Notes: generated by a model from the sequence alone, not told the origin. A stretch of DNA of 64,000 nucleotides from Nonomuraea rubra (GCF_014207985.1 NZ_JACHMI010000001.1:2897001-2961000), one strand, 5' to 3'. Shown: positions 52,526-61,728, counted from the first letter of the stretch. Translations and numbers: made by a program.

Positions 52526-53560
52526 TCAGGCGATCGAGGCGCGGGTGATCGCCACCGCCACCCCGTACGCCAGCCCCATCACCCCGACCTCGGCCGCCGC
52601 CCACCCCACCAGGGCGGTGGCCCCGCCGCGGCGGATGACGGGCAGCAGCCGGAAGCGGATGTGCGCCGCCAGCGGCACCAGCAGCGCGACCAGCGCCGTC
52701 TTGATCACGACCAGCACCCCGTAGTGGCTGGTCACGATGGCGTCCGGCAGGGTCACGCCGGGCGTGAGCGCCATCGTGCCCAGCCCGGTGACGAGCCCGG
52801 ACAGCGCCACCAGCAGCAGGCACACCGTGGCCATCCTGGAGAACTTGGGCAGCACCACGGCCAGCAGGTCACGGTGTGGCGCCACGAACACGGCCGTGGC
52901 CACCAGCCCTCCCGTCCAGGCCGCCGCCCCCATCACGTGGATCTCCATCGAGATCATGATGGGGTCGTGCCAGACGGAGTTCACCGCGTGCCCGGTGACG
53001 GGGATGGGCAGCAGCCCGAACAGCGCCACGATGATCCGCAGCTCGGCCGGCACCTTCTCGCCGAACCGCACCGCCATCAGCCCGATCCCGGCCGCCGCCA
53101 GCGCGCACGCCGCGCTGAACAGCAGCCCCTGCCCCGTGCCGACACTCCCGACATATCCGGCGATCATCTCGAACGTCGGCACGGCGCCGGGGTTCAGCTC
53201 GGCGGCCTGGAAGACGATCGTGACCAGCGCGCAGATCGCCCACGCCCAGGCGAACATCACGGCCAGCGGCCGCACCCTGAGCAGCACCGGCTCCGTACGC
53301 TCCGGCGCCTTGAACCCGAGCAGCTTGGGCAGCAGGCTGAGCCCGACCACGGCCACGGCGGCCACGTCGAGCAGCACCCGCACGATCGGCAGCCCGACCG
53401 ACACGACGGGGCCTGGCATGGGGATGCCGGGCACGGACTCCTGAGCGGTGAACGAGCTGGCCGCCACGGCCGCGACGACCGCGCACACCCCGAACGCACC
53501 GGCCACCAGCCGCCCGCCGACGCGCTCCCGCCGGGCCGGCGGAGCAGCGACCGCAGTCAC
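52526..53560 (-). CDS. copD: Copper resistance D-family membrane protein
   Basis: A 344-residue protein with about eight membrane helices. Family signatures are GHAVNSVWHDP with MEIHVMGAAAWTGGLV (the HxxGAxxWxGG motif), SRMATVCLLLVALSGLVTGL and TSHYGVLVVIKTALVALLVP. CopD moves copper across the membrane in partnership with CopC. The GTG start at 53560 overlaps the copC stop by four bases (GTGA), a clear translational coupling. No copper chaperone or P-type ATPase is adjacent. Confidence 0.88.
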   Translation of the reverse strand: MTAVAAPPARRERVGGRLVAGAFGVCAVVAAVAASSFTAQESVPGIPMPGPVVSVGLPIVRVLLDVAAVAVVGLSLLPKLLGFKAPERTEPVLLRVRPLAVMFAWAWAICALVTIVFQAAELNPGAVPTFEMIAGYVGSVGTGQGLLFSAACALAAAGIGLMAVRFGEKVPAELRIIVALFGLLPIPVTGHAVNSVWHDPIMISMEIHVMGAAAWTGGLVATAVFVAPHRDLLAVVLPKFSRMATVCLLLVALSGLVTGLGTMALTPGVTLPDAIVTSHYGVLVVIKTALVALLVPLAAHIRFRLLPVIRRGGATALVGWAAAEVGVMGLAYGVAVAITRASIA

Positions 53561-54198
53561 GCCGCGCCCCCCTGCCCACGCCCCGCCACCCCAGCACCCG
53601 CGCCCTCCGCGCCCGGAGCGCCCGGAGCGCCCGGAGCGTCCGGAGCCGGAGCGGCGCGTCCGGCGGGGGTGGCGCGGCGCAGGGCGACCGCGGTCCCGGC
53701 CGCGAGCACCAGCAGGGCCCCCACGATCCACACCACGGCCATCCCGGCCCCGCCGTTCGCCGCCGCCTCGGCGGCGTCGGCGCTGGAGCCGCCCGCCGCC
53801 GCCCCCGCCGCCACACCACTCGCGCCAGGAGTGGCGGCGGCGGCCAGCTTGAAGCCGATCTTCCCGGTGACCGGATGCCCGTCGGCCGACAGGATCCGGT
53901 ACCCCACCACGTACGACCCTCCGGCCGGCAGCGGCTTGACCTTCACGGACACGCGCTCGGCCGCCACCACGGCACTCCCGTCGGCCCACGCCGACCCGTC
54001 CGCGCCCGTCACGCCCACCTGCGCGTACCCCTGGCGCACCGCCTGGTCGAACACCAGCGTCACCTGCGAGGGCGAGGCCGTCAGCGTGGCCCCGTCCTCC
54101 GGGTCGCTGCCGATCAGCACGTTGTGCGCCTGGGCCGGGGAGTACGTGACCCCCACGGCGGCGAACGCGAGCAGCAGGACCGTGAGTAGCCGCCTCAC
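53557..54198 (-). CDS. copC: CopC-domain copper-binding protein with C-terminal membrane helix
   Basis: A 213-residue exported protein. The signal peptide (about 24 residues, ending AQA) leaves a mature N-terminus HNVLIGSDPEDGATL; its first histidine together with SADGHPVTG (Asp-x-His) forms the type-II copper site of CopC. The met-rich Cu(I) site is missing, as in most actinobacterial forms. After an Ala/Gly/Ser linker there is one membrane helix (VVWIVGALLVLAAGTAVAL) and a Pro/Gly/Ala-rich tail. It is upstream of and coupled to copD. Its role is to bind Cu(II) outside the membrane and pass it to CopD. Confidence 0.88.
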   Translation of the reverse strand: MRRLLTVLLLAFAAVGVTYSPAQAHNVLIGSDPEDGATLTASPSQVTLVFDQAVRQGYAQVGVTGADGSAWADGSAVVAAERVSVKVKPLPAGGSYVVGYRILSADGHPVTGKIGFKLAAAATPGASGVAAGAAAGGSSADAAEAAANGGAGMAVVWIVGALLVLAAGTAVALRRATPAGRAAPAPDAPGAPGAPGAEGAGAGVAGRGQGGAA

Positions 54199-54249
54199 AG
54201 ATCAGAACCTTCCATAAAACACGTTGCGGACCCGTATATGGTCCCATCC

Positions 54250-55020
54250 ATGGAAGACCTGTTCGGCGGCGCGGCACCCTATTACGCGAAGTACCGCACG
54301 AGACCGGGCGATCCGGCGATCGAGCACCTGGCCATGACGTTCGGCGACGACAGCACCGTCCTGGACCTCGGCTGCGGCCCCGGCACGATCGCCATCCCGC
54401 TGAGCAGGCGGGTGCGTGAGGTGCTCGCCGCCGATCCCGACGAGGAGATGCTGGCCGAGGGCAGGCGCCTGGCCACGGGTAACAGGAACATCCGCTGGAT
54501 CAGGGCCGACTCGACGATGTTGCGCCGGCTGCCCGGATTCGACCACGTCGTCATGGGCAGGTCGTTCCACTGGATGGACCGCCGCGCGGTGCTGGCGGAG
54601 CTGGACGAGCTGCTGCCCCCGCACGGCGTCGTGGCCCTCGTCGGGCCGACCCGCGAGCCGCGCGAGGAGCCCTGGGAGCCGGTCACCCGCCGGGTGCGCG
54701 ACGAGTTCGCCGTGAACACCTTCAGCGCGTCCAGCTCGTTCCAGGCCACCGGCGAGCACCACGACGACGTGCTGGCCACCTCGCCGTTCAGCGTCCTGGA
54801 CCGGGCCCACTACGAGGACCGCCTGGTGTACGACCTGGAGGCCGTGATCGGCCTGCAGCTGTCGTACTCCTACTCGGCCCCCGCCCGCCTCGGCGACCGG
54901 CTGGCGGCCTTCAAGGAGGAGGCCAGGCGGCGGCTGCTGGCGGCGAACCCGTCGGGCAGGTGGGAGCTGGCGACGGTCACCGAGGTGCTGACGGCGCGGC
55001 GGCCTCCCAGATCCCCATGA
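54250..55020 (+). CDS. Class I SAM-dependent methyltransferase
   Basis: A 256-residue methyltransferase of the UbiE/Methyltransf_11 type. Post I is VLDLGCGPGTIAIPLSRRV, the acidic post EVLAADPDEEMLAEGRRLA, and post IV GFDHVVMGRSFHWMDRRAVL. ATG 54250 gives the usual family start, with an in-frame ATG four codons earlier. Its 3' end overlaps the convergent diiron oxygenase gene by 44 bases. It is divergent from copC. The substrate is unknown. Confidence 0.87.
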   Translation: MEDLFGGAAPYYAKYRTRPGDPAIEHLAMTFGDDSTVLDLGCGPGTIAIPLSRRVREVLAADPDEEMLAEGRRLATGNRNIRWIRADSTMLRRLPGFDHVVMGRSFHWMDRRAVLAELDELLPPHGVVALVGPTREPREEPWEPVTRRVRDEFAVNTFSASSSFQATGEHHDDVLATSPFSVLDRAHYEDRLVYDLEAVIGLQLSYSYSAPARLGDRLAAFKEEARRRLLAANPSGRWELATVTEVLTARRPPRSP

Positions 55021-55966
55021 CCTGCCAGATGCGCCGGGTGAGCGGGTTGATCAGCCCGATCTCGGCGCACAGCTCGCGCGTCTTGCCCACCGAGTCGCGG
55101 ATCTCCTGCCGGGCGGCGGGGTTGCGCAGGTAGACCTCGGTCACCACGCTCGCGGGGATCCTGAAGCGCCGGATCATCGGCCCGGGCGGAGCCAGCATGA
55201 TGCGGGCCATGACGCCGAGGATGATCGGCGAGGCGATCCCCAGCAGGAGCCGCCGGTAGGCGGGCATCCGCGGCACCCGGTTGCGCAGGTAGTGCCGGGC
55301 GAAGGAGATGTGCCTGGCCTCCTCCGCGATGTGGATGCGGATGATCGTCTCCTCCAGCGGGTGGTGCACCCGGCCGTCCTTGAGCAGCCTGCGCTGGACG
55401 TGGTCGATCGGGTCCTCGCCGCCCAGCACGAAGATGAAGAACAGCTCGGTCGAGATGAGCGGGATCCAGGGCGCCACCTGGGCGACCACCGACAGCGGCC
55501 CCGGCATGCCGCGGATGGGCAGCCCGGTACGGTTCACGAACTCCTGGAACATCATCCCGTGATGCGCCTCTTCGGTCGTCTCGTGGTAGACGTACCGGAA
55601 CTCGGGAGACCCGTTCGGCAGCCGGTAGGCGTAGTTGAGCAGCCCGCGCTTGAGCAGGTTCTCGAACTGCAGCCCGATCTTCATGGCGGTGGCCACCCGC
55701 CACAGGCCGATCCGCGCGCGTACCTCGGGGGAGCGGCTGAGGTACCAGGGGTGCCCGCCGAGGCGGTCCACCCCGGCCAGCTCCCAGCGCGGATCGGTCT
55801 GGTCCACGTGGAACTCCGGGTCGTCCCACGGGATGTCGCGGTACGGCTCCCAGTGCTTGTCCACCGACGCCTTCGAGAGGCGTTCGATGACCGCGCGGTA
55901 CGCGCTGCGGCTCGCGACCTGTTCGTCGCGCTCCCTGGCGGCGGTAGAGCTCGGTGCGGATGTCAT
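54977..55966 (-). CDS. AurF-like diiron oxygenase
   Basis: A 329-residue ferritin-like oxygenase of the AurF/CmlI family (AurF makes p-nitrobenzoate from p-aminobenzoate). The diiron ligands are visible: the glutamate in LQFENLLKRG, the E-x-x-H in ETTEEAHHGMMFQEF, a glutamate in STELFFIF and H-x3-E-x2-H in HIAEEARHISFARHYL. It may oxidise an amine or hydroxylate an alkyl group; actinobacterial relatives often sit near lipid genes. The start is ATG 55966 behind GAGGAG. A TetR regulator begins 675 bases upstream in the same orientation, and the gene overlaps the 3' end of the methyltransferase convergently. Confidence 0.85.
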   Translation of the reverse strand: MTSAPSSTAARERDEQVASRSAYRAVIERLSKASVDKHWEPYRDIPWDDPEFHVDQTDPRWELAGVDRLGGHPWYLSRSPEVRARIGLWRVATAMKIGLQFENLLKRGLLNYAYRLPNGSPEFRYVYHETTEEAHHGMMFQEFVNRTGLPIRGMPGPLSVVAQVAPWIPLISTELFFIFVLGGEDPIDHVQRRLLKDGRVHHPLEETIIRIHIAEEARHISFARHYLRNRVPRMPAYRRLLLGIASPIILGVMARIMLAPPGPMIRRFRIPASVVTEVYLRNPAARQEIRDSVGKTRELCAEIGLINPLTRRIWQVMGIWEAAAPSAPR

Positions 55967-56042
55967 CGCGTGCACTCCTCTCCTCGCCCAGTAATTGTAC
56001 GGAGAATCCAATAAGACTGGGAAGAGGTGAGGATCCCGGCAT

Positions 56043-56642
56043 TCAGAGCTTCTCCGCGGGCACCCCCAGCTCGCTCGCCGCCGCCGAGCGGATCAGCACG
56101 TTGACCCGGCGCCGTGACAACACCTTGGGATGCGCGTGCGTCTGGACGGCCAGCCCGTCGATGAGCGCGAACAGCCGCCACGTCGTCGAGTCGGGATCGG
56201 GGCAGTCGAACTCGCCGCAGGCCACGCCGGCCTCGATGATGCCGCGCATCAGCGTGCGGCCCCTGGCGTCGATCCGCCGCGAGGTCTCCTCCAGCTCCGT
56301 GCTGCGCATCGCCTCGGACCAGGCGTCGATCCACAGGCGCCAGCCCTCGGTGGGGATCGCGGGGGAGCAGAGCCGCAGCAGGGAACGCAGGCGGTCGGTC
56401 GGCGTGCCCGCCGACTGCTCGACGTCGGTCAGCGCGTTGAGATGCTGGCGGGCGGCGTAACCGAACGCCATTGCGAACAGCCGCTCCTTGGTCTCGAAGT
56501 GGTAGAAGAGCAGCGCCTGGCTGACTCCCGCGGCCCTGGCGATGTCCAGGGTCCTGGTGTGCCCGAATCCCTGCTCCGCGATCACCTCGCAGGCCGTTTT
56601 CAGCAAATCCTCGCGCCGTAATCGGCTGAAACCTGTTGTCAC
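56043..56642 (-). CDS. TetR-family regulator
   Basis: A 199-residue TetR protein: LLKTACEVIAEQGFGHTRTL, HTH DIARAAGVSQALLFYHFETK, and a helical ligand domain ending in RVNVLIRSAAASELG. GTG 56642 gives the usual N-terminus. It is divergent from the acyl-CoA dehydrogenase operon across 281 bases containing two short palindromes, and co-directional with the diiron oxygenase downstream (76 bases). It probably controls fatty-acyl-CoA metabolism, as many actinobacterial TetR neighbours of FadE genes do. Ligand identity is inferred to be an acyl-CoA. Confidence 0.87.
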   Translation of the reverse strand: MTTGFSRLRREDLLKTACEVIAEQGFGHTRTLDIARAAGVSQALLFYHFETKERLFAMAFGYAARQHLNALTDVEQSAGTPTDRLRSLLRLCSPAIPTEGWRLWIDAWSEAMRSTELEETSRRIDARGRTLMRGIIEAGVACGEFDCPDPDSTTWRLFALIDGLAVQTHAHPKVLSRRRVNVLIRSAAASELGVPAEKL

Positions 56643-56760
56643 AGCGAGTAACTCTAACTTCTGATCACTAGTATTTATAGGACAAACCGGGCGTGATCTG
56701 TTCTGGTATGAGGAACCCGGGCACGGTCCGGATTTCCCGTTCACCGACAGTCACGTTGAT

Positions 56761-56867
56761 CATGGTAACCATGTACATCCGAACGTGCTTCTGCCGGGGT
56801 CCCTTTCCAACACCCTTGCCCGCATCCGCGTGACGAAACGGGCGGGACGTGCCCAGAGCAATGCTCT
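56761..56867. promoter_or_regulatory. Two short palindromes between TetR and the acyl-CoA dehydrogenase operon
   Basis: CATGGTAACCATG (56761-56773) and AGAGCAATGCTCT (56855-56867) are perfect six-base dyads with single-base centres, in the 281-base divergent region. They differ in sequence, so at most one may be the TetR operator. Nothing else recognisable is seen in this gap. Confidence 0.45.
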
Positions 56868-56923
56868 GTACGTGCTCCGATGTGCTGACTAGAGTAAGTG
56901 AGCACTGATGCCGAGGAGTCGAT

Positions 56924-58090
56924 GTGAACCTTGCTGATTATCGGCGTGCGGCCGGCGAGTGGCTGCGGGAGAACGTTCCGACCGACGACTACCCGGAGGC
57001 CGACGGGATAGCCCGGGCCAAGGAGTTCATGGCCAAGCTCTACGACGCCGGGTATTCCGGCATCACCTGGCCGAAGCAGTGGGGCGGCCAGGGGCTGACC
57101 CAGGCGGAGGAGCGGGTGTTCGCCGAGGAGGCCCGCGACTACACCCTGCCCACCTACATCTTCTCGATCGGCCTGGGCATGACCGGGCCCACGATCGTCG
57201 ACCGGGGCTCCGACGCCCAGCGCGAGCGGTTCGTCCGGCCTCTGCTGCGCGGCGAGGAGGTCTGGTGCCAGCTCTTCTCCGAGCCCGGCGCCGGCAGCGA
57301 CGTGGCCAGCCTGCAGACCAGGGCCGTACGCGACGGCGACCACTGGATCGTCAACGGCCAGAAGGTGTGGACCTCCGTCGCCCACCACGCCGACTGGGGG
57401 CTGCTGCTCGCCCGTACGGACGTGGACGTGCCCAAGCACAAGGGCCTGACCATGTTCGTGATCGACATGCACCACCCCGGCGTGACCGTCAGGCCGCTGA
57501 AGGACATGTCCGGCAGGGCCAACTTCAACGAGATCTTCTTCGACAACGTCCCCATCCCCGACGAGCACCGCGTCGGCGAGGTCAACGACGGCTGGAGCGT
57601 GGCCGTCACGACGCTGCTGCACGAGCGGCTGTCGATCTCGGCGGGTGTCGGCATGGGCCAGCAGAAGGACCACCCGGCCTCGCTGGAGGCGCTGCGCCAG
57701 GCCCTCGACACCAGCGACCCGCTGGTCCGCGACGAGCTCGTCGAGCTGCACGTCCGCAACCGCGCGCTGGCGCTGTTCAACCAGCGGCTGGCCCAGGAGA
57801 CCAGGGCGGGCGTCTTCCCCGGCGCGCGGGGCAGCGCAGCCAAGCTGCTGCTGGCCGAGCTGACCCTCTACCAGGCCGACCTGGCCACGCGGCTGGTCGG
57901 GCCCGAGACCGCGCTGGCCGACCACCCGCTCGCCCGCGCGATCTCGATGGCTCCCGGCATGGCGCTGGGCGGCGGCACCAACGAGATCATGCGCAACATC
58001 GTCGGCGACCGCGTGCTGGGCCTCCCGCCCGAGCCGCGGGTGGACAAGACCGTGCCGTTCAAGGACCTGAAGGTGGGGACGCAGGCGTGA
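56924..58090 (+). CDS. Acyl-CoA dehydrogenase, first subunit
   Basis: A 388-residue FAD enzyme introducing an alpha-beta double bond into an acyl-CoA. Features are the N-terminal helical domain (YRRAAGEWLRENVP), LFSEPGAGSDVASLQTRA in the beta domain, and MALGGGTNEIMRNIVGDRVLG near the C-terminus. The start GTG 56924 follows GAGGAG. It overlaps the next acyl-CoA dehydrogenase gene by four bases. Such adjacent unequal pairs (about 390 and 340 residues) form alpha2beta2 heterotetramers in mycobacterial sterol side-chain degradation (ChsE1-ChsE2), so a steroid or branched acyl-CoA substrate is plausible. Confidence 0.9.
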   Translation: MNLADYRRAAGEWLRENVPTDDYPEADGIARAKEFMAKLYDAGYSGITWPKQWGGQGLTQAEERVFAEEARDYTLPTYIFSIGLGMTGPTIVDRGSDAQRERFVRPLLRGEEVWCQLFSEPGAGSDVASLQTRAVRDGDHWIVNGQKVWTSVAHHADWGLLLARTDVDVPKHKGLTMFVIDMHHPGVTVRPLKDMSGRANFNEIFFDNVPIPDEHRVGEVNDGWSVAVTTLLHERLSISAGVGMGQQKDHPASLEALRQALDTSDPLVRDELVELHVRNRALALFNQRLAQETRAGVFPGARGSAAKLLLAELTLYQADLATRLVGPETALADHPLARAISMAPGMALGGGTNEIMRNIVGDRVLGLPPEPRVDKTVPFKDLKVGTQA

Positions 58091-59109
58091 AGCTCGTACT
58101 CAGTCAGGAACAGCAGGAGCTGCGCGCGGCCGTACGCGACTTCCTGCGCACCGCCTCGCCGCTGCCCAAGGTCCGCGAGGGCTACGACCCGCAGGTGTAC
58201 GCGCGCCTCAACGGCGAGCTCGGCCTGTCCGGACTGATCGTCCCCGAGGAGTACGGCGGCGCCGGCGCCGGCATGTCCGAGCTGGCCGTCGCGCTGGAGG
58301 AGACCGGCGCCGCGCTGCTGCCGGGACCGTTCCTGGCCACCGCGTTCGCGGCGCTCGCGCTGGGCCAGGTGCCCGACAAGGAGCTGCAGACCGGCATCGC
58401 CGAAGGCCGGATCGCGGCCACGCTCGACCACACCGAGCTGTCGTACACCGGCGGCACGGCGAGCGGGACGGCGGCGCAGGTGCTCTCGGGCGGCGACGCC
58501 GACGTGCTCGTCGCGCCCGCGCGCGACGGCGGCGCCCTGGTCATGGTGGCCGTCGAGCTGACGGGCCCCGGCGTGACCAGGACCGCGCTGGAGACGCTCG
58601 ACCTCACCCGAGGCCAGGCGAGGATCGTGCTCGACGGCGCGCCCGCGCGCGTGCTCGGCCCGGCGCCGGAGACCGGCGTGTTCGACCGGCTGTGCGTCGC
58701 ACTGGCCGCCGAGCAGCTCGGCGTGATGCGGGCGGCGCTCGACGCCATCGTCGCCTACGCCAAGATCCGCGTGGCCTTCGGCCGCTACATCGGCTCCTAC
58801 CAGGGGGTCAAGCACAAGCTCGCCGACATGCACTGCAAGCTCGAACAGGCCGAGTCCATCGTCAGGTACGCCGCCTGGGCCGCCGACGAGTCGCCCGCCG
58901 AGCTGCCCGAGGCCGCCGCGCTCGCCCAGGTCTACGTCGGCCGCGCCTGCTTCGAGGTGGCCCGCGACCACCTGCTGCTGCACGGCGGCATCGGCTACAC
59001 CTGGGAGCACGACGCCCACCTGTTCTACAAGCGGGCCAAGGCGGACGAGGTGCTGCTGGGCCCGCCACGCATCCACCGCGCCCGTCTCGGACAACTGCTG
59101 GAGCTGTAA
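58087..59109 (+). CDS. Acyl-CoA dehydrogenase, second subunit
   Basis: A 340-residue, shorter acyl-CoA dehydrogenase: LSQEQQELRAAVRDFLR at the start, VPEEYGGAGAGMSELAVALE, GRYIGSYQGVKHKLADMHCK (FAD-binding segment) and LLLHGGIGYTWEHDAHLFYK. It lacks part of the middle beta domain, as in the small subunit of heterotetrameric enzymes. GTG 58087 overlaps the preceding stop (GTGA), and its stop overlaps the next start by one base (TAATG), so all three genes are coupled. It is expected to pair with the preceding subunit. Confidence 0.9.
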   Translation: MKLVLSQEQQELRAAVRDFLRTASPLPKVREGYDPQVYARLNGELGLSGLIVPEEYGGAGAGMSELAVALEETGAALLPGPFLATAFAALALGQVPDKELQTGIAEGRIAATLDHTELSYTGGTASGTAAQVLSGGDADVLVAPARDGGALVMVAVELTGPGVTRTALETLDLTRGQARIVLDGAPARVLGPAPETGVFDRLCVALAAEQLGVMRAALDAIVAYAKIRVAFGRYIGSYQGVKHKLADMHCKLEQAESIVRYAAWAADESPAELPEAAALAQVYVGRACFEVARDHLLLHGGIGYTWEHDAHLFYKRAKADEVLLGPPRIHRARLGQLLEL

Positions 59110-60611
59110 TGGACGTCAGCGAGCTACCGGGCTTCTATGCCATCGCCGCCGCCGACCCCGGCCGCCTCGCGGTGATCGACACCGACGACACCCGCGTCAC
59201 CTACGGCGACCTGCTCGCCCGGGTCAACCAGGTCTCGCACGGCCTGCGCGCCCGCGGGCTCGTCACCGGCGACGTGGTGGCGGGCGTGCTGCCCAACGGC
59301 GTGGACGCGCTGGTCATGGTCATGGCGACCGGGCAGATCGGCCTCTACTACGTGCCCATCAACTGGCACCTGACCGGCTCCGAGATCGCGTACATCCTGG
59401 GCGACTGCGACGCCAAGGTCGTCGTCACCGGCCCCGACCAGGCCGTGCCGGGCGCGGAGACCGGGACGGCCGGGCTGGCCGAGGGGCAGCCCTCGGACGC
59501 GCCCGCCGGCCGGACGTCGGGCGCCGTCATGTGGTACACCTCCGGCACCACCGGCTTCCCCAAGGGCGTCCAGCGCGGCCTGCCGGGCGCCGAGCCGGAG
59601 GCGATCGTGCCGCTCTACACGTGGTTCTTCGGCGAGGTGGTGGACCTGCGGCCGGGCGCCGAGGTGCACCTGGTGACCTCGCCGATGTACCACTCGGCGC
59701 CCTGCGCGCACGCCCAGTTCGCGCTGCACCTGGGGCACACCGTGGTGATCACGCCCCGGTTCGACCCGGTGCACATCCTGGAGCTCGTCGAGCGGCACCG
59801 GGTGTCCAACGCGATGATGGTGCCGACCATGTTCCACCGGATGTTGCAGCTGCCCGCGGACGTCCGGGCCAAGTACGACGTGTCGAGCCTGCGCCAGGTC
59901 ATCCACACCGCCGCCGCCTGCCCGGTCTCCGTCAAGCAGCAGATCATGGACTGGTGGGGCCCGGTGCTGTACGAGTACTACGGCTCGACCGAGTCCACGA
60001 TCGCCTTCTCCGTCAAGCCGCACGACTGGCTGGCCAGGCCCGGCACCGTGGGCCGCCCCGCGCCCACGTTCGAGGCCAAGATCTTCGACGACGACGGCGC
60101 GGAGCTGCCGCCCGGCGAGCCCGGCATGATCTACGTCAAGTCCAGCATGGGCTCGTTCGAGTACCGCAAGGACCCGGCCAAGACGGCCGCCAGCAAGAGA
60201 GGAGACTGGTACGCCCCCGGCGACATCGGCTACCTCGACGAGGACGGCTACCTGTTCCTGTGCGACCGGCGCACCGACCTGATCGTCTCCGGCGGGGTGA
60301 ACATCTACCCCGCCGAGATCGAGGCCGCCCTGCTGGAGCACCCCGCCGTGGCCGACGTGGCCGTCATCGGGGTGCCCGATGAGGAGTGGGGCCACAACGT
60401 GGTCGCCCTCGTGCAGCCGGCCGAGGGCCTCGAGCCGGGCCCCGAGCTGACGGCCGAGCTGCTGGAGCACTGCGGGCCGCGCATCGCCAGGTTCAAGCAC
60501 CCGAAGGTGATCGAGTACCGCGAGGCGCTCCCGCGCACCCCCACCGGCAAGCTGTCGCGCTCGAAGGTACGCGCCGACTACCTCGCCGGGAACACCAGCT
60601 CCTCGCTGTAA
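59109..60611 (+). CDS. Acyl-CoA synthetase (AMP-forming)
   Basis: A 500-residue acyl-adenylate/acyl-CoA ligase. Motifs are the AMP loop MWYTSGTTGFPKGV, YEYYGSTESTIAF, GDIGYLDEDGYLFLCDRRTD and the C-terminal lysine region PRTPTGKLSRSK, completing the acetyl-CoA synthetase fold. It activates a carboxylic acid to the acyl-CoA that the upstream dehydrogenase pair would use. ATG 59109 is in the TAATG overlap. It is last in the operon and converges with a 34-base overlap on the Ntn-hydrolase gene. The length fits medium- or branched-chain rather than very long-chain ligases. Confidence 0.9.
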   Translation: MDVSELPGFYAIAAADPGRLAVIDTDDTRVTYGDLLARVNQVSHGLRARGLVTGDVVAGVLPNGVDALVMVMATGQIGLYYVPINWHLTGSEIAYILGDCDAKVVVTGPDQAVPGAETGTAGLAEGQPSDAPAGRTSGAVMWYTSGTTGFPKGVQRGLPGAEPEAIVPLYTWFFGEVVDLRPGAEVHLVTSPMYHSAPCAHAQFALHLGHTVVITPRFDPVHILELVERHRVSNAMMVPTMFHRMLQLPADVRAKYDVSSLRQVIHTAAACPVSVKQQIMDWWGPVLYEYYGSTESTIAFSVKPHDWLARPGTVGRPAPTFEAKIFDDDGAELPPGEPGMIYVKSSMGSFEYRKDPAKTAASKRGDWYAPGDIGYLDEDGYLFLCDRRTDLIVSGGVNIYPAEIEAALLEHPAVADVAVIGVPDEEWGHNVVALVQPAEGLEPGPELTAELLEHCGPRIARFKHPKVIEYREALPRTPTGKLSRSKVRADYLAGNTSSSL

Positions 60612-61693
60612 CGCCCGCCTTCGCCCAGGTAGAAGCGGGTGGACAGGGTACGGTCCGCGGTGTCGAAGACCGTGCTCCACAGCGTGCGGAACGGCACGGC
60701 GGCCTCCTCGGGCTGCGCGACGGCGCGCAGGCTCTCGCGCAGGTCGCCGGCCGACATGGTGGCGCCCTTGCTGCGCTCGTACAGCGTGCGCAGCCGGCTG
60801 TAGGAGGCGAAGCTCGACCCGGTGTCCTCCGGCAGGTTCATCGGGTCGGGATGGCGGTGCAGCAGGTGGTTGGTGACGCAGAGCGGGCCGTCGCCGAACT
60901 CGACGATGTGCTCGCCGCCGTCCCTGCCGTGCTCCCACACGAACGCCTGGCCGTGCGCGTCGGCGACCAGGTAGTGCAGGGGCATGCCGTGGTCGTACTG
61001 CTTGGCGCCCAGCAGCGCCTGCTTGGCCTGGTCCACGTTCTCGCAGGTGTCGATCAGGAAGCGGGGCAGCTGCACGCTGTTCACGCCGACCTGCGGCGCG
61101 AAGGCCGCCGGCGGCTCGGCGGTCTCGAAGTCGGCGACCAGCAGCATGACCGCCAGGCCCGCCGAGTTGATGCCGTCCATGCAGCCGTCGAGCGCCGACA
61201 TCGTCAGCACCGTGGAGGAGAGCCCCTCGTCGGGGACCGTGGTGATCACGTAGGGGCGGGAGGCCATGGGCAGCTCGCCCGGCTGGGGCTCGCTGCCCAT
61301 GAGCTCGCTGGTGGTCGTGGGGAAGAAGTCGTAGTTGCGGCCCACCCGGCCGTGGCCGTCCGTCGCGGCCGAGGGCGGGATCCACAGGGCCGAGCAGCCG
61401 TGACCCGCCGGGATGTACCCCTGGTCGTCGAGGACCAGGTCGTCCTGGTCGGGGTCGAGGCCGAGCACCGCCGCCGCGCCGTCCATGCGGGCGTGGTGCT
61501 GCGGCCAGTGGCGCTCGAACCACGTCCTGCGCGCCCGGCCCACGACCGGGTCGATCGGCATGGGTGACCAGCCGAGCCGGCGGGCCTCCTCGGTGAGCGC
61601 CTTGCCGATCTCGTACTGGCTGCCGGCGAGCGTGAGGTGCGTGACGAGCTGGAAGTCGTCCTTGCCGCCCGCCACGCGGGTCATGTTCTTCAT
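60578..61693 (-). CDS. C45/Ntn-hydrolase-type linear amide hydrolase
   Basis: A 371-residue protein of the acyl-CoA:6-aminopenicillanate acyltransferase/choloylglycine-hydrolase type. The nucleophile is Cys100 in AGHGCSALW, expected to become N-terminal after self-cleavage, and VGRNYDFFP follows (the RNxDF substrate-pocket motif), with MDGINSAGLAVMLLVADF and GVNSVQLPRFLIDTCENV further on. It likely cleaves or transfers an acyl group in an amide. It follows the WYL regulator by 35 bases in the same direction and overlaps the acyl-CoA synthetase gene convergently. Substrate unknown. Confidence 0.84.
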   Translation of the reverse strand: MKNMTRVAGGKDDFQLVTHLTLAGSQYEIGKALTEEARRLGWSPMPIDPVVGRARRTWFERHWPQHHARMDGAAAVLGLDPDQDDLVLDDQGYIPAGHGCSALWIPPSAATDGHGRVGRNYDFFPTTTSELMGSEPQPGELPMASRPYVITTVPDEGLSSTVLTMSALDGCMDGINSAGLAVMLLVADFETAEPPAAFAPQVGVNSVQLPRFLIDTCENVDQAKQALLGAKQYDHGMPLHYLVADAHGQAFVWEHGRDGGEHIVEFGDGPLCVTNHLLHRHPDPMNLPEDTGSSFASYSRLRTLYERSKGATMSAGDLRESLRAVAQPEEAAVPFRTLWSTVFDTADRTLSTRFYLGEGGRYSEELVFPAR

Positions 61694-61728
61694 GTACGGC
61701 AGCCTCGCCCGGCCCGCTGACCGCCGCC

